Source of the DNA: an uncultured Prevotella sp.
GTDB taxonomy: Bacteria; Bacteroidota; Bacteroidia; Bacteroidales; Bacteroidaceae
Assembly (NCBI GenBank): GCA_900551055.1
Contig: URUK01000012.1
Span: 1-64,000 of the forward strand
DNA length: 64,000 bases
Direction of reading: 5' to 3'
Shown here in pieces: positions 40,906-50,741 of the stretch (the first letter of the stretch is position 1; each line of letters starts with the position of its first letter). The position numbers and the translations under genes were made by a program. The notes under the pieces are model-generated. The model saw only the letters and a program-made list of their open reading frames with translations, was not told the origin of the DNA and searched no databases.

Positions 40906-42033
40906 TTAAATCCGTTTCCCAAGCTGGTCGATGATGGTAGATTTCCACCTTACGAAGTCTCCTGCCTCTATGTGGCTGCGTGCATCGTTGACAAGGCGCA
41001 GGTAAAATGCAAGGTTATGTATGCTGGCTATTTGCATGGCCAGAAGTTCTTGCGCCTTGAAAAGATGGTGAAGATAGGCTTTTGAATATGTCTTGTCAAC
41101 GTCGCAACCATCCGGATCGATGGGAGAGAAGTCCTTTTCCCACTTCTTGTTGCGCATGTTTATTGTACCGTTATATGTGAACAGCATGGCGTTGCGTCCG
41201 TTTCTTGTCGGCATAACGCAGTCGAACATGTCCACACCACGCTCTATCGCTTCAAGAATGTTTTGTGGTGTGCCGACTCCCATCAGGTATCTGGGCTTTT
41301 CCTTAGGCAGTATCTCATTGACTACCTCAATCATCTCATACATCACTTCGGTCGGTTCGCCTACCGCCAAGCCGCCGATAGCGTTGCCTTCAGCGCCTTT
41401 GTCGGCGACGAACTTGGCCGCGTCGCGTCGCAGGTCCTTGAATGTACAGCCTTGGACAATTGGGAACAATACCTGATTGTACCCATAGAGAGGTTCCGTT
41501 TCGTTGAACCGTTTGATGCAGCGGTCGAGCCAGCGTTGTGTCAACATCAGGCTCTTTTTTGCATATTGGTAATCACTTTGACCTGGAGGGCACTCGTCGA
41601 AAGCCATCATGATGTCGGCTCCGATAATCCTTTCAGTGTCAATGACGTTTTCCGGGGTGAAGAAATGCTTTGAACCGTCAATGTGAGAGCGGAACTCGCA
41701 GCCTTCCTCTTTGAGCTTTCTTATGCCGGTCAGCGAGAAAACCTGAAAGCCGCCGCTGTCTGTAAGGATTGGCCTGTCCCATGTGTTGAATTTGTGGAGT
41801 CCGCCAGCCGCCTTGAGTACGTCAAGTCCGGGGCGCAGGTATAGATGATAGGTGTTGCCCAGGATTATTTGGGCTTTCACCTCTTCGCGCAGCTCGCTGA
41901 AGTGTACGCCTTTCACGCTGCCGCACGTTCCTACAGGCATGAATATAGGAGTCCGAATCTGGCCGTGCCCCGTAGTAATGAGGCCTGTGCGTGCGTCGCT
42001 GGCGTTGTCAGTATGTTGTATTTCGAAAAACAT
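40906..42033 (-). CDS. tgt: tRNA-guanine transglycosylase
   Basis: TGT swaps guanine-34 of certain tRNAs for preQ1. The catalytic Asp is in RPILTDSGGFQVFSL and the second Asp in GVDMFDCVMPTRNGRNAM; GGLAVGEPTEVMYEM and MAFDECPPG are typical. In E. coli a zinc ion is bound by CxCxxC plus His; here that stretch reads DPDGCDVDKTYSKAYLHHLF, with one Cys only, although the His in SIHNL remains. The protein has 375 residues. It lies 3 bp after lon and 9 bp before lptF/G. Confidence 0.94.
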   Translation of the reverse strand: MFFEIQHTDNASDARTGLITTGHGQIRTPIFMPVGTCGSVKGVHFSELREEVKAQIILGNTYHLYLRPGLDVLKAAGGLHKFNTWDRPILTDSGGFQVFSLTGIRKLKEEGCEFRSHIDGSKHFFTPENVIDTERIIGADIMMAFDECPPGQSDYQYAKKSLMLTQRWLDRCIKRFNETEPLYGYNQVLFPIVQGCTFKDLRRDAAKFVADKGAEGNAIGGLAVGEPTEVMYEMIEVVNEILPKEKPRYLMGVGTPQNILEAIERGVDMFDCVMPTRNGRNAMLFTYNGTINMRNKKWEKDFSPIDPDGCDVDKTYSKAYLHHLFKAQELLAMQIASIHNLAFYLRLVNDARSHIEAGDFVRWKSTIIDQLGKRI

Positions 42034-42036
42034 TCC

Positions 42037-44484
42037 TCAATCTTCGATGCTGAACGTTACGGGATTTTTTACTTTCTCGTCAGTGAGGGCAAAGTTCCAT
42101 ACCTCCTGTATGTTCTCGACATAATGGAAGTTTACGCCGCGGATGTATTCCTCTGATATTTCCTCGATGTCTTTCCTGTTGTCTTTGCACATCACGATTT
42201 CAGTGATGCCGGCGCGTTTGGCTGCAAGGATTTTTTCCTTAATTCCGCCAACAGGCAGCACCTTGCCTCTTAGGGTTATTTCGCCTGTCATGGCTGTCTT
42301 TGCGCGAACCTTGCGCTGTGTCAGTGCTGACGCAATGGACGTGGCAATGGTAATGCCTGCCGACGGACCGTCTTTCGGCGTAGCGCCTTCCGGCACATGG
42401 ATGTGGATGTTCCAGTGGTCGAAGATGCGGTAGTCTATTTTCAGTATGTCGGCATGAGCCTTGACATATTCAAGCGCAAGTATGGCTGATTCTTTCATAA
42501 CATCGCCAAGATTGCCCGTAAGCGTCAGTTTTGCGCCTTTCCCTTTGCTCAGACTTGTTTCGATAAACAGAATCTCTCCTCCTACGCTTGTCCATGCAAG
42601 CCCTGTCACAACACCGGCATATTCGTTGCCTTGGTATATGTCACGGTAGAACGGAGGGTTGCCCAAAAGAGAGCAAAGCTCGTCTGGAGTTATTTTGTTG
42701 TAAGGCAAAACGCCGTCTTTCGCTTTCAGGAAAGCCAATTTGCGCAGAGCCTTGTTTATTTGTTTCTCCAGTTGTCTTACTCCGCTTTCACGAGTGTATT
42801 GTTCTATAACCTTCTCAATGGCCTGCTTGGTGAACACAAGTTTCTTCTCGTCGGCCAGTCCGGTGTTTTCCTTTTCCTTGGGAATGAGGTGGCGTTTTGC
42901 TATTTCAACCTTTTCTTCGGTGATGTATCCGCTGACCTCTATCAGTTCCATACGGTCGAGCAGTGGGCGTGGTATGGTGTTGAGGTCGTTTGCCGTGGCA
43001 ATGAAGAGTACTTTGGACAGGTTGTAGTCCACGTCAAGGTAATTGTCGTGGAATGCGATGTTCTGTTCCGGGTCAAGCACTTCAAGCAGGGCGGATGCCG
43101 GGTCGCCGTTTATTGTGTTTTGGGTCACCTTGTCAATCTCGTCGAGAATGAACACGGGGTTTGACGAGCCGGCTTTCTGTATGCTTTTTATTATGCGACC
43201 GGGCATAGCTCCTATGTACGTGCGGCGGTGTCCGCGTATTTCCGCTTCGTCGTGTACGCCGCCAAGTGATATGCGTACATATTTGCGTTTCATCGCGCTG
43301 GCAATGCTCTTGCCCAGGCTTGTTTTGCCTACTCCGGGAGGACCGTACAGGCATATGATAGGCGATTTCAGGTCTTTTCTGAGGCTTAATACCGCCATGT
43401 ATTCGAGTATGCGCTCCTTCACCTTTTTCATGCCGTAGTGGTCTTTGTCAAGCACTTTTTCGGCACGTTTCAGGTTCAGGTCGTCCTGTGTGTAGCTCTC
43501 CCACGGCAGGTTGACGAGGGTTTGCAGGTAATTCAGCTGTACACTGAATTCCGGACTTTGCGGGTTGAGGATGTCAAGCTTTTCCAGCTCCTTGTTGAAT
43601 GTGGCTTCTATCTCGTCAGGCCACTTCTTTTTCTTTGCTTCTTCCAGCAGTTCCTTGCGCTCGGGATAGCTTTCGCCGTTGCCAAGCTCTTCCTTTATGT
43701 TCTTGATTTGCTGTTGCAGGAAGTATTCGCGCTGCTGTTCGTCGATGTCTTCGCGTGTCTTGGTGCGTATGTCGTGCTTCAGTTCGAGCAACTGCATTTC
43801 GCGGTGCAATATCTTGAGCAGCTTGAACAGTCTGTCCTTTAGCGAGTTTGTCTTCAGCAACTTGATTTTTTCATCAGTGTCGAAAGGCAGGCTTGTACAT
43901 ATGAAGTTGAGCAGTATGACGGCGTTGCTGATGTTTTGAAGGGCGAACTGAGCCTCGTCGGGGATTTCGTCGTTTTTCTTGACATATTCTATTGTGACGT
44001 TACGCAGGTCCTCGATTGCGGCCATGAACTCTTTGTCCTTCTCGTCCGGTATTTTTTCAGACGCCATTTCCACCGTGCCCCTCAGAAATGGTACGGTGTT
44101 GCTGATGGAAGTAAGCTTGCAGCGTCCCAAGCCTTGCAGGATTACGGTAACGTTGCCTGTTTGTCCCGGCATCTCGAGCACACGTATTATTTTGGCATAC
44201 ACTCCGTATTCATAGAGTTGCTCTTTTTTTAACGGATTGTCTTCTTCTGCTGTTTTTTGGCAGAATACAGCGAATGCTTTGTCTGGTGATTCTTTCAGAT
44301 AGCTGATAAGGTTCAGGCTTGAAGTGCGCCCTATAAGTACTGGCGATACCACTCCGGGAAACAATATGAGGTTTCGTGTGGCGAGTATGGGCAGCTCGCC
44401 GTCTTTGTCTCCTTCAAACAGTTTTGTTATGTCGCCTTCGTAATCGGCTATCATTGAAAAAGCATTGTTGACTTCTTTGTTCAT
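42037..44484 (-). CDS. lon: ATP-dependent protease Lon
   Basis: A cytosolic AAA+ serine protease for damaged and regulatory proteins. The N-domain is seen from LPILATRNLILFPGVVSPVL; Walker A is CLYGPPGVGKTSLGKSIASA, Walker B VFILDEIDKV, and the catalytic Ser-Lys dyad lies in PKDGPSAGITIATSIA and GIKEKILAAKRAG. The frame extends to 44658, but the added residues are not Lon-like. MNKEVNNAFSMIADYEGD at 44484 is preferred; 44499 is an alternative. It has 815 residues. A -7 box TAAATTTG (44607-44614, minus strand) lies about 120 bp upstream. Confidence 0.96.
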   Translation of the reverse strand: MNKEVNNAFSMIADYEGDITKLFEGDKDGELPILATRNLILFPGVVSPVLIGRTSSLNLISYLKESPDKAFAVFCQKTAEEDNPLKKEQLYEYGVYAKIIRVLEMPGQTGNVTVILQGLGRCKLTSISNTVPFLRGTVEMASEKIPDEKDKEFMAAIEDLRNVTIEYVKKNDEIPDEAQFALQNISNAVILLNFICTSLPFDTDEKIKLLKTNSLKDRLFKLLKILHREMQLLELKHDIRTKTREDIDEQQREYFLQQQIKNIKEELGNGESYPERKELLEEAKKKKWPDEIEATFNKELEKLDILNPQSPEFSVQLNYLQTLVNLPWESYTQDDLNLKRAEKVLDKDHYGMKKVKERILEYMAVLSLRKDLKSPIICLYGPPGVGKTSLGKSIASAMKRKYVRISLGGVHDEAEIRGHRRTYIGAMPGRIIKSIQKAGSSNPVFILDEIDKVTQNTINGDPASALLEVLDPEQNIAFHDNYLDVDYNLSKVLFIATANDLNTIPRPLLDRMELIEVSGYITEEKVEIAKRHLIPKEKENTGLADEKKLVFTKQAIEKVIEQYTRESGVRQLEKQINKALRKLAFLKAKDGVLPYNKITPDELCSLLGNPPFYRDIYQGNEYAGVVTGLAWTSVGGEILFIETSLSKGKGAKLTLTGNLGDVMKESAILALEYVKAHADILKIDYRIFDHWNIHIHVPEGATPKDGPSAGITIATSIASALTQRKVRAKTAMTGEITLRGKVLPVGGIKEKILAAKRAGITEIVMCKDNRKDIEEISEEYIRGVNFHYVENIQEVWNFALTDEKVKNPVTFSIED

Positions 44485-44807
44485 AAGTTTTGTTCGCATA
44501 TATGTGCATCCGGACCGGCCGCCATGCTTGCATGTCGTGCTCCATCCAGCCAATCCTTTCACCTTTGTTTGCTTGTTTTGTTGTTTCAAATCATTATATT
44601 GGGGTGCAAATTTACTCATTTTAATTGACATTTTATTTCTTTGTGCCGTTATTTTCATTTAATTAATGTTTGCAGCCGGTTGGTCTTGTGTATAAGGCTG
44701 GGGCGGACTGCGTGGATTGACACGTCGATGAACCTGTCTGCAGGTGTGGGCTATAGTGACGTTGAGGTCCTGGCAACGTTAGGAATTTTTGTTGCTGATT
44801 TGCGTTT

Positions 44808-44895
44808 GGCGGCAAATGACGTTGTAAAATGCCGTAAATCGCAAGCTAAAAGGCGGTCTTTCGCATTGCGAAAGACCGCCTTTTGTAAAGTGTTG
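44808..44895. repeat. Array of the 22-bp repeat with a perfect 37-bp palindrome
   Basis: Units start at 44808, 44830, 44852 and 44874 (GGCGGCAAATGACGTTG, TGCCGTAAATCGCAAGC, GGCGGTCTTTCGCATTGCG, GACCGCCTTTTGTAAAG). 44848-44865 and 44867-44884 are exact reverse complements about a single T. It is the only structure in the lon-tilS gap apart from the lon leader (44485-44807), which holds no gene. Confidence 0.8.
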
Positions 44896-44925
44896 GGTGT
44901 CAAAGTCTTATGAGAGACAATGCAA

Positions 44926-46317
44926 TTAGCCGCCCTGCTTGTTGTCAGTTTTGTTGTGCTCAGACCCATTTGTCATGTAAGTTATTTTTATGGCTTCAGC
45001 CGTATGTCCGGTTATACGTGTCCGGTCGTCAGGGCGCAAGCCTACAAGCCATACCGTATGGCCTTCGGCATCGGTCATTATCAGTTGGCGTTGCTTGTCG
45101 AAGAGGTTTAGTTTTATGTCCGTAAGGTAGTCGCTTACGAGTTTGGAACCGTTCATGCCGAAAGGTTTGAAACGGTCGCCCGGTGCTACAAGTCTTACGG
45201 TCAGTGGGAATACGACATTTGCCGCATCGGCCATGCAGCAGCATTTGTCGGCGGTCGGAATGGCGAAACCGTTGTCTCGGTTCACTTTTTCAACCCTTAT
45301 TTTCATTCTGTTGTTTATTACATACAGGCCGCATTCAGGAATGATGACAGGCCGCTGCCCGATGTCTTCTTTGGGCTCTATTATGAGGCAGCTTCGGTCT
45401 ATAAGCAACTTGTGGGTTTGAGAAAAATAAATGCGTCCGGGTTCAGATGTCATAGACGAGCGAATTTGCTCGATTTGCGCTGGTGTGAAATCATAATCCT
45501 TCAGCAACCTGAACAGGATGTAGCCTGATGCCGGTTCTTGGACAATTGCCTGTATGCTGATGCGTGTAGAGCCTCCATTTCGGGTCAGGGCTGTCTGGGC
45601 GGTGTTTTCAGCAATAGTGTCAAGTGCAGTGGCTGCTTCGGCCACGCGTTCAGCCGTGCCTGCGATGCTGTGGCTTACGGAAGGATTGATTTCTTTCATC
45701 AGCGGCAGGATGTCAAGGCGTATCTTGTTTCTGACAACATCGTCTATGAGATTGGTGCTGTCAGTTACGTATTCCTGTCCGGCTTCGGTTAGTGCAGTCT
45801 CAATCTCGTGCCTGGTTACGCATAACAGCGGCCGTACAATGTTGCCGTTTTTGGGCTTTATGCCGGTAAGACCGTGCAGACCTGTGCCCCGGATAAGGTT
45901 GAGCAGTACAGTCTCTACTGAGTCGTCTTGGTGATGAGCCACACATATGGCTGACGCATTTATGTCGTTTGCCAGTTGGTTGAAGTATGCGTAACGCAAA
46001 TGCCGCGCGGCCATTTCTATGCTAATCTTCCGCAGGAGTGCAAAGCCTTTGGTGTCAAAATGTGTAATGTGAAGTGCAATGCCGTTGTCATTGCAGAATT
46101 TTTTGCAAAACTTTTCATCGCGGTTTGATTCATCACCGCGCAGATGGAAGTTGCAGTGGGCCGCTTCTATAGTGTATCCGAGTTCTTTAAGTGTCAGTGC
46201 CAAAGTTACGCTGTCAGCTCCGCCAGACAGTGCTACAAGATATTTCTTATCTCGTTGCATAAGCTTATGCAACGAGATGAACTTGGAAACCTTTTGTAAA
46301 AACGGCTTATTCAACAT
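44926..46317 (-). CDS. tilS: tRNA(Ile)-lysidine synthase
   Basis: TilS attaches lysine to C34 of the tRNA-Ile that reads AUA. The PP-loop ATP motif is KKYLVALSGGADSVTLALTL, followed by HCNFHLRGDESNRDEKFCKK; the conserved segments SAICVAHHQDDSVETVLLNL and LIRGTGLHGLTGI are present. The C-terminal part (about residues 370-440, RLVAPGDRFKPFGMNGSK) is the TilS C-terminal domain. It has 463 residues. Its start overlaps the 3' end of the methyltransferase gene by 11 bp. The gene ends next to a palindromic repeat array. Confidence 0.94.
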   Translation of the reverse strand: MLNKPFLQKVSKFISLHKLMQRDKKYLVALSGGADSVTLALTLKELGYTIEAAHCNFHLRGDESNRDEKFCKKFCNDNGIALHITHFDTKGFALLRKISIEMAARHLRYAYFNQLANDINASAICVAHHQDDSVETVLLNLIRGTGLHGLTGIKPKNGNIVRPLLCVTRHEIETALTEAGQEYVTDSTNLIDDVVRNKIRLDILPLMKEINPSVSHSIAGTAERVAEAATALDTIAENTAQTALTRNGGSTRISIQAIVQEPASGYILFRLLKDYDFTPAQIEQIRSSMTSEPGRIYFSQTHKLLIDRSCLIIEPKEDIGQRPVIIPECGLYVINNRMKIRVEKVNRDNGFAIPTADKCCCMADAANVVFPLTVRLVAPGDRFKPFGMNGSKLVSDYLTDIKLNLFDKQRQLIMTDAEGHTVWLVGLRPDDRTRITGHTAEAIKITYMTNGSEHNKTDNKQGG

Positions 46318-47503
46318 ATAACACCAAACCTTTAAGGTATTCTCCTTCAGGATGATATATGTTTATGGGATGGTCTGCAGGCTGGTGGAGCTGATGCAAT
46401 ATCCTGACGTTTCTCTTTGCCAGTGCTGCCGCAGTGAATACGGCATTGCGGAAATTGTCTTTCGTCACAACCTGGCTGCAGCTGAACGTGAACAGTATTC
46501 CGCCGCTTTGGATACGTTCCAAAGCTTTCATGTTCAGGCGGGTGTATCCTTTCAGCGCGTTATGCAGGGCGGCGCGGTGCTTGGCGAAAGCCGGAGGGTC
46601 TAATATGATAAGGTCGTATTTCCCGTCGGCTGCATCAAGATATTTGAATGCGTCTTCGCAAAATGCCTCGTGACGGTTGTCTTCCGGGAAGTTAAGGGCT
46701 ACGTTGGCCTGTGTCAGTTCGATGGCCTTTGCACTGCTGTCTACTGAATGTACGAGCTTGGCACCGCCGCGCATGGCATAGAAAGAGAATCCCCCGGTAT
46801 AGCAGAACATGTTGAGAACGCATTTGTTACGGGAGTAGCGTTCAAGCAAGAGGCGGTTTTCACGCTGGTCTACGAAGAAGCCTGTCTTTTGTCCTTTAAG
46901 CCAATCTACATGGAATTTCAGCCCGTTTTCTACGGCAATGTTGTCGTCGCAGCCTCCATAGATGAAGCCGTTTTCCTGCTCTAATCCGGCCTTGTATGGC
47001 AAAGTTGTCTCACTCTTATAATAAATGTTTTCGATTCTGTCGCCCATCACGTCTGCAATGGCGTTTGCAATTTCATGCCGGCAGACGTGCATGCCAACAC
47101 TGTGGGCTTGCATAACGGCGGTTTTCCCATAACAGTCAACAACTAAGCCGGGGAGGTTGTCGCCTTCTCCGTGTACCAGTCGGAACGTGTTGTTTTCCGG
47201 GTTGTCGGCTATGCCTAATGCTTGGCGCATCTGCAATGCGGACAAAAGCCGTTTGCGCCAGAAATGTCCGTCAATCTTGATGTCTTCAAAGGATAGTATA
47301 CGAACGGCGATGCTTCCTATCTGGAAATGTCCCAGCCCGGCAAAACCTCCTTCAGCTGTTAGGATGCGTACTGTGTCACCTTCGTTTATCCCTTCGTCCA
47401 AACGGCTTATGGCACCGGAAAAAATCCAAGGGTGAAAACGTTTAAGGCTGTCTTCCTTGCCTTTTTTCAAGTATATGTTTTTGTATGTTGTGTCAATTTC
47501 CAT
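46307..47503 (-). CDS. RlmI-like 23S rRNA (cytosine) methyltransferase
   Basis: A SAM-dependent RNA methyltransferase. The N-terminal PUA-like domain reads KRFHPWIFSGAISRLDEG and GFAGLGHFQIGSIAVRILSF; the SAM site is CVLNMFCYTGGFSFYAMRGG with HSVDSSAKAIELTQAN; LIILDPPAFAKHRAALHNAL is the substrate motif and TFSCSQVV the catalytic Cys region. At 398 residues it matches E. coli RlmI (396). The precise methylated base is inferred from that family. It overlaps both neighbours by 11 bp, giving exonuclease-methyltransferase-tilS as one operon. Confidence 0.9.
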   Translation of the reverse strand: MEIDTTYKNIYLKKGKEDSLKRFHPWIFSGAISRLDEGINEGDTVRILTAEGGFAGLGHFQIGSIAVRILSFEDIKIDGHFWRKRLLSALQMRQALGIADNPENNTFRLVHGEGDNLPGLVVDCYGKTAVMQAHSVGMHVCRHEIANAIADVMGDRIENIYYKSETTLPYKAGLEQENGFIYGGCDDNIAVENGLKFHVDWLKGQKTGFFVDQRENRLLLERYSRNKCVLNMFCYTGGFSFYAMRGGAKLVHSVDSSAKAIELTQANVALNFPEDNRHEAFCEDAFKYLDAADGKYDLIILDPPAFAKHRAALHNALKGYTRLNMKALERIQSGGILFTFSCSQVVTKDNFRNAVFTAAALAKRNVRILHQLHQPADHPINIYHPEGEYLKGLVLYVE

Positions 47504-48122
47504 GTTCTTCGATTTTTACAAGTTGGTAATCTCCTGTTTTTTCAAGTCGCATAAGTTCCTCGTAAATGTTTATGCAGGCCCATGCGTCAGTGGCGGCATA
47601 CAGTTTCTGGCTGTCGCTAAGCACGTCGTTTTCCCAGTTGCTCAGCCGTACAGACTTGCTTATTTTCTGCCTGAAAAAGTTTGCGTAGAGCTTTTGCAGG
47701 CTTAGGTCTTCAACTCCAAGTTCGCCAACATGTTTTTGCAAATCAATGAATTTGCCGGGAACAAAGTCGGCGCGCTTGTGAAGTGAGTTGATGTCATCGT
47801 GCAGCGACAGCCCTACTTTTGTGACGGTCTCGTCTTCTAACAACCGTATTATGGCAGGTGTCAGCCCTGTAAGGTTGAGTCTGAAAAGGAAGCATGTGTC
47901 ATGTGTCGACACCTGTAAAAGGGACACCTCGTGGGTTCTGCCTTTTTTGAATGACGGCCTTGTTTCGGTATCAATGCCGAGAATGTTTTGGGAAAGCAAA
48001 TAACTGACGGCTTTCTCGGCTTCGGCGGATGTGTTGATTACTATTATCCTGCCATCGAAAACGGCTCTTGGCAGTCCTTGTATATCATGTTTGTCAAATC
48101 TATTATAAATAATTTTCTCCAT
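47493..48122 (-). CDS. 3'-5' exonuclease, DEDDy type (RNase D-like)
   Basis: A 209-residue single-domain nuclease. The DEDD motifs are LGIDTETRPSFKKGRTHEVS (Asp, Glu), KVGLSLHDDINSLHKR (Asp) and KLYAATDAWACINIYEEL (Tyr, Asp). No HRDC domain is present, so it is smaller than RNase D and resembles the exonuclease domain of WRN-like proteins. DNA or RNA substrate is not decided by sequence. The start MEKIIYNRFDKHDIQGL at 48122 is preferred to 48131. It starts the operon with the methyltransferase and tilS; a -7 box (48167-48174) lies upstream. Confidence 0.88.
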   Translation of the reverse strand: MEKIIYNRFDKHDIQGLPRAVFDGRIIVINTSAEAEKAVSYLLSQNILGIDTETRPSFKKGRTHEVSLLQVSTHDTCFLFRLNLTGLTPAIIRLLEDETVTKVGLSLHDDINSLHKRADFVPGKFIDLQKHVGELGVEDLSLQKLYANFFRQKISKSVRLSNWENDVLSDSQKLYAATDAWACINIYEELMRLEKTGDYQLVKIEEHGN

Positions 48123-48249
48123 AATGTGCAAACCGAAATTGTGCCTGTACGGCTTTTGGGGGCGTGCAAAAATATAAAAAAAAGGCGAGTTTTATGGTTA
48201 GTTATGACTTTTTTCGATTACTTTTGCAGATAAAACATCAAATACGCTA

Positions 48250-50670
48250 ATGGGCAAGAAAAAAAATACACGTTTAAATAAATCTTTCAGCGAAATTGTC
48301 GGGTTGAAGATTATATTCCAAAACGATATTCTGAATTCCATTTTAGGCCTCATCCTTATATTGCTGTCGATTTATATGATAATAGCATTCATATCATATT
48401 TTTCTACAGGACAGTATGACCAAAGTTTAATATTAGACCATACATCACAGGAAATACTAAACAAGAACAGGGAATTTAAGAACAGTTGTGGCTCTTTGGG
48501 GGCATTTGTCTCTTATTTTTTCATATCAAGATGCTTCGGGCTGTCCGCCTTTATTGTACCTGTATTCATAGGAATGGCCGGATTGAGGCTTGTCAAGGCG
48601 TATAAGATAAATCTATTGAAATGGTTTATTTGCCTGATGATTGTGATGATATGGTTTTCCATTATGTCGGCCAAGATTTTGACACCGATAATGGGAAGCA
48701 ATATCTATAATCCGGGTGGAGACCACGGATTGTATTGTAGCCAATGGCTTGAGAATGTTATTGGCGTGTACGGATTGATGGCGGTGCTGCTTTTTACGGC
48801 AATAGCTTTCCTTACATATCTGAGCAAGGAAACCATAAACGTTGTAAGGAAAGTCTTAAATCCGATAGGCGCGTTGACAAGAAAGGTGACTTTCGGTGTA
48901 ACAAATGTATCTGGTAACGGCATTGAAGAAGGTCATGGTGTGCAGACATTGGATGACCCGACAACATTCGATGACCCGGAAACACAAACTGTCGTTTTTG
49001 ATGATGAAGATACAACAGGGGATAAGCCAGACGTCAAAGAACCTTCCGAAAAAGAAAAAGTGGGGAATGAACAGGACATAATCATCAATAAACCCGGTGG
49101 TGAAGCAAAGGCTGATTCTCATGACGTGTCGGGAGTGAAAGACTTGTCAGTACCAATAGACCCTCGTGAACCGTGGACAAAGTATAAGTATCCGACTCTT
49201 GATTTGCTGAAAAAATACGATAATGACGGCAAGCCTTATATTGACATGAAGGAGCAGACGGCTAATAAAAACAGAATAGTCGATGTCCTGAACAGTTTTG
49301 GCGTGCAAATCAAGACTATAATGGCTACGGTAGGACCAACCATAACTCTGTATGAAATAACTCCTGCCGAAGGTGTCAAGATTTCAAAAATCAGAAATCT
49401 GGAAGACGACATAGCTTTAAGCCTTGCAGCCTTAGGCATACGTATCATTGCGCCAATTCCCGGCAAAGGGACTATCGGAATAGAAGTTCCGAACAATAAG
49501 CAAAATATTGTTTCGATGGAAAGCATACTCAATTCAAAGCGTTTCCAGGAAACAACAATGGATTTGCCAATAGCTATAGGCAAAACTATTACCAATGAGA
49601 TTTTTATGGTAGACTTGGCCAAACTGCCACATTTGCTTGTGGCTGGAGCTACAGGGCAGGGTAAGTCTGTCGGTCTGAACGCCATTATAACATCATTGCT
49701 GTACAAGAAGCATCCCAACGAACTGAAGTTCGTATTGATTGACCCGAAGAAAGTTGAGTTCAGTGTCTATGCGCCGATAGCCAAACATTTTATGGCCAAA
49801 GTGCCGGATGACAACGAGGAACCAATAATAACCGACGTTAAAAAGGTTATCCGTACATTGAACAGCCTATGCAAGTTGATGGACACAAGGTATGATATGT
49901 TGAAACTTGCAGGGGCAAGAAATATAAAGGAATATAACAAAAAATATGTAAACCACCAACTGAAACTGACTGACGGCCATGAATATATGCCTTATGTCGT
50001 GGTGGTAATCGACGAGTTCGGCGACCTTATAATGACTGCCGGAAAGGAGATAGAGCTGCCGATAGCGCGCATCGCCCAGTTGGCACGTGCAGTCGGAATA
50101 CATATGGTTATAGCGACCCAAAGACCTACGACATCCATCATAACAGGAAACATCAAGGCCAATTTCCCCGGTCGTATGGCGTTCAGGGTCAGCCAGATGA
50201 TAGATTCGCGCACTATCCTCGACCGTCCGGGAGCCAACCAGCTGATAGGGCGTGGAGACTTGCTGTTCCTTAACGGCAATGAACCTGTCAGGGTGCAGTG
50301 TGCTTTCATTGATACTCCGGAGATAGAACGCATCAACCAATATGTGGCAGAGCAGCCAGGACCGCTTGAACCGATGGAATTGCCTGAACCGGCTTCTGAT
50401 GAAGGCGGTGAGTCTGGCAGCGGCGGACTTGAGGTTAATAATATTGACCCGTTGTTTGAGGAGGCCGCCCGTGTGATAGTCATAAACCAGCAAGGTTCTA
50501 CCAGCATGATACAGCGCCGTTTCTCGATAGGTTATAATAGGGCAGGGCGCTTGATGGACCAGATGGAAAAGGCCGGGATTGTCGGGGCGGCTCAAGGAGG
50601 GAAACCTCGTGAAGTGCTGATACAGGATGAGAACAGCCTTGAATCGCTATTGTCACAATTGAAAAAGTAA
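48250..50670 (+). CDS. ftsK: DNA translocase FtsK/SpoIIIE
   Basis: FtsK anchors at the division septum and pumps chromosome ends apart. Four or so N-terminal helices (about residues 28-200; LNSILGLILILLSIYMIIAF is the first) are followed by an acidic linker (to about 300). The motor has Walker A in GATGQGKSVGLNAIITSLL and Walker B in YVVVVIDEFGDLIMT. The C-terminal gamma winged helix, which reads KOPS sites in homologues, runs from IDPLFEEAARVIVINQQGST to KPREVLIQD. It has 806 residues, shorter than E. coli FtsK because the linker is short. A TACTTTTG box lies at 48219-48226. lolA follows. Confidence 0.96.
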   Translation: MGKKKNTRLNKSFSEIVGLKIIFQNDILNSILGLILILLSIYMIIAFISYFSTGQYDQSLILDHTSQEILNKNREFKNSCGSLGAFVSYFFISRCFGLSAFIVPVFIGMAGLRLVKAYKINLLKWFICLMIVMIWFSIMSAKILTPIMGSNIYNPGGDHGLYCSQWLENVIGVYGLMAVLLFTAIAFLTYLSKETINVVRKVLNPIGALTRKVTFGVTNVSGNGIEEGHGVQTLDDPTTFDDPETQTVVFDDEDTTGDKPDVKEPSEKEKVGNEQDIIINKPGGEAKADSHDVSGVKDLSVPIDPREPWTKYKYPTLDLLKKYDNDGKPYIDMKEQTANKNRIVDVLNSFGVQIKTIMATVGPTITLYEITPAEGVKISKIRNLEDDIALSLAALGIRIIAPIPGKGTIGIEVPNNKQNIVSMESILNSKRFQETTMDLPIAIGKTITNEIFMVDLAKLPHLLVAGATGQGKSVGLNAIITSLLYKKHPNELKFVLIDPKKVEFSVYAPIAKHFMAKVPDDNEEPIITDVKKVIRTLNSLCKLMDTRYDMLKLAGARNIKEYNKKYVNHQLKLTDGHEYMPYVVVVIDEFGDLIMTAGKEIELPIARIAQLARAVGIHMVIATQRPTTSIITGNIKANFPGRMAFRVSQMIDSRTILDRPGANQLIGRGDLLFLNGNEPVRVQCAFIDTPEIERINQYVAEQPGPLEPMELPEPASDEGGESGSGGLEVNNIDPLFEEAARVIVINQQGSTSMIQRRFSIGYNRAGRLMDQMEKAGIVGAAQGGKPREVLIQDENSLESLLSQLKK

Positions 50671-50741
50671 TGATGTTCTGCTTCAGGAACAATAAAGGTT
50701 TACATTTTATAAAAATAGAACTTTCTGTAAATGCAAGTAAG

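Noticed and set aside
44485..44658. N-terminal extension of lon
   Set aside because: The extra residues are not Lon-like and include the region of the -7 box; MNKEVNNAFSM is the plausible start.
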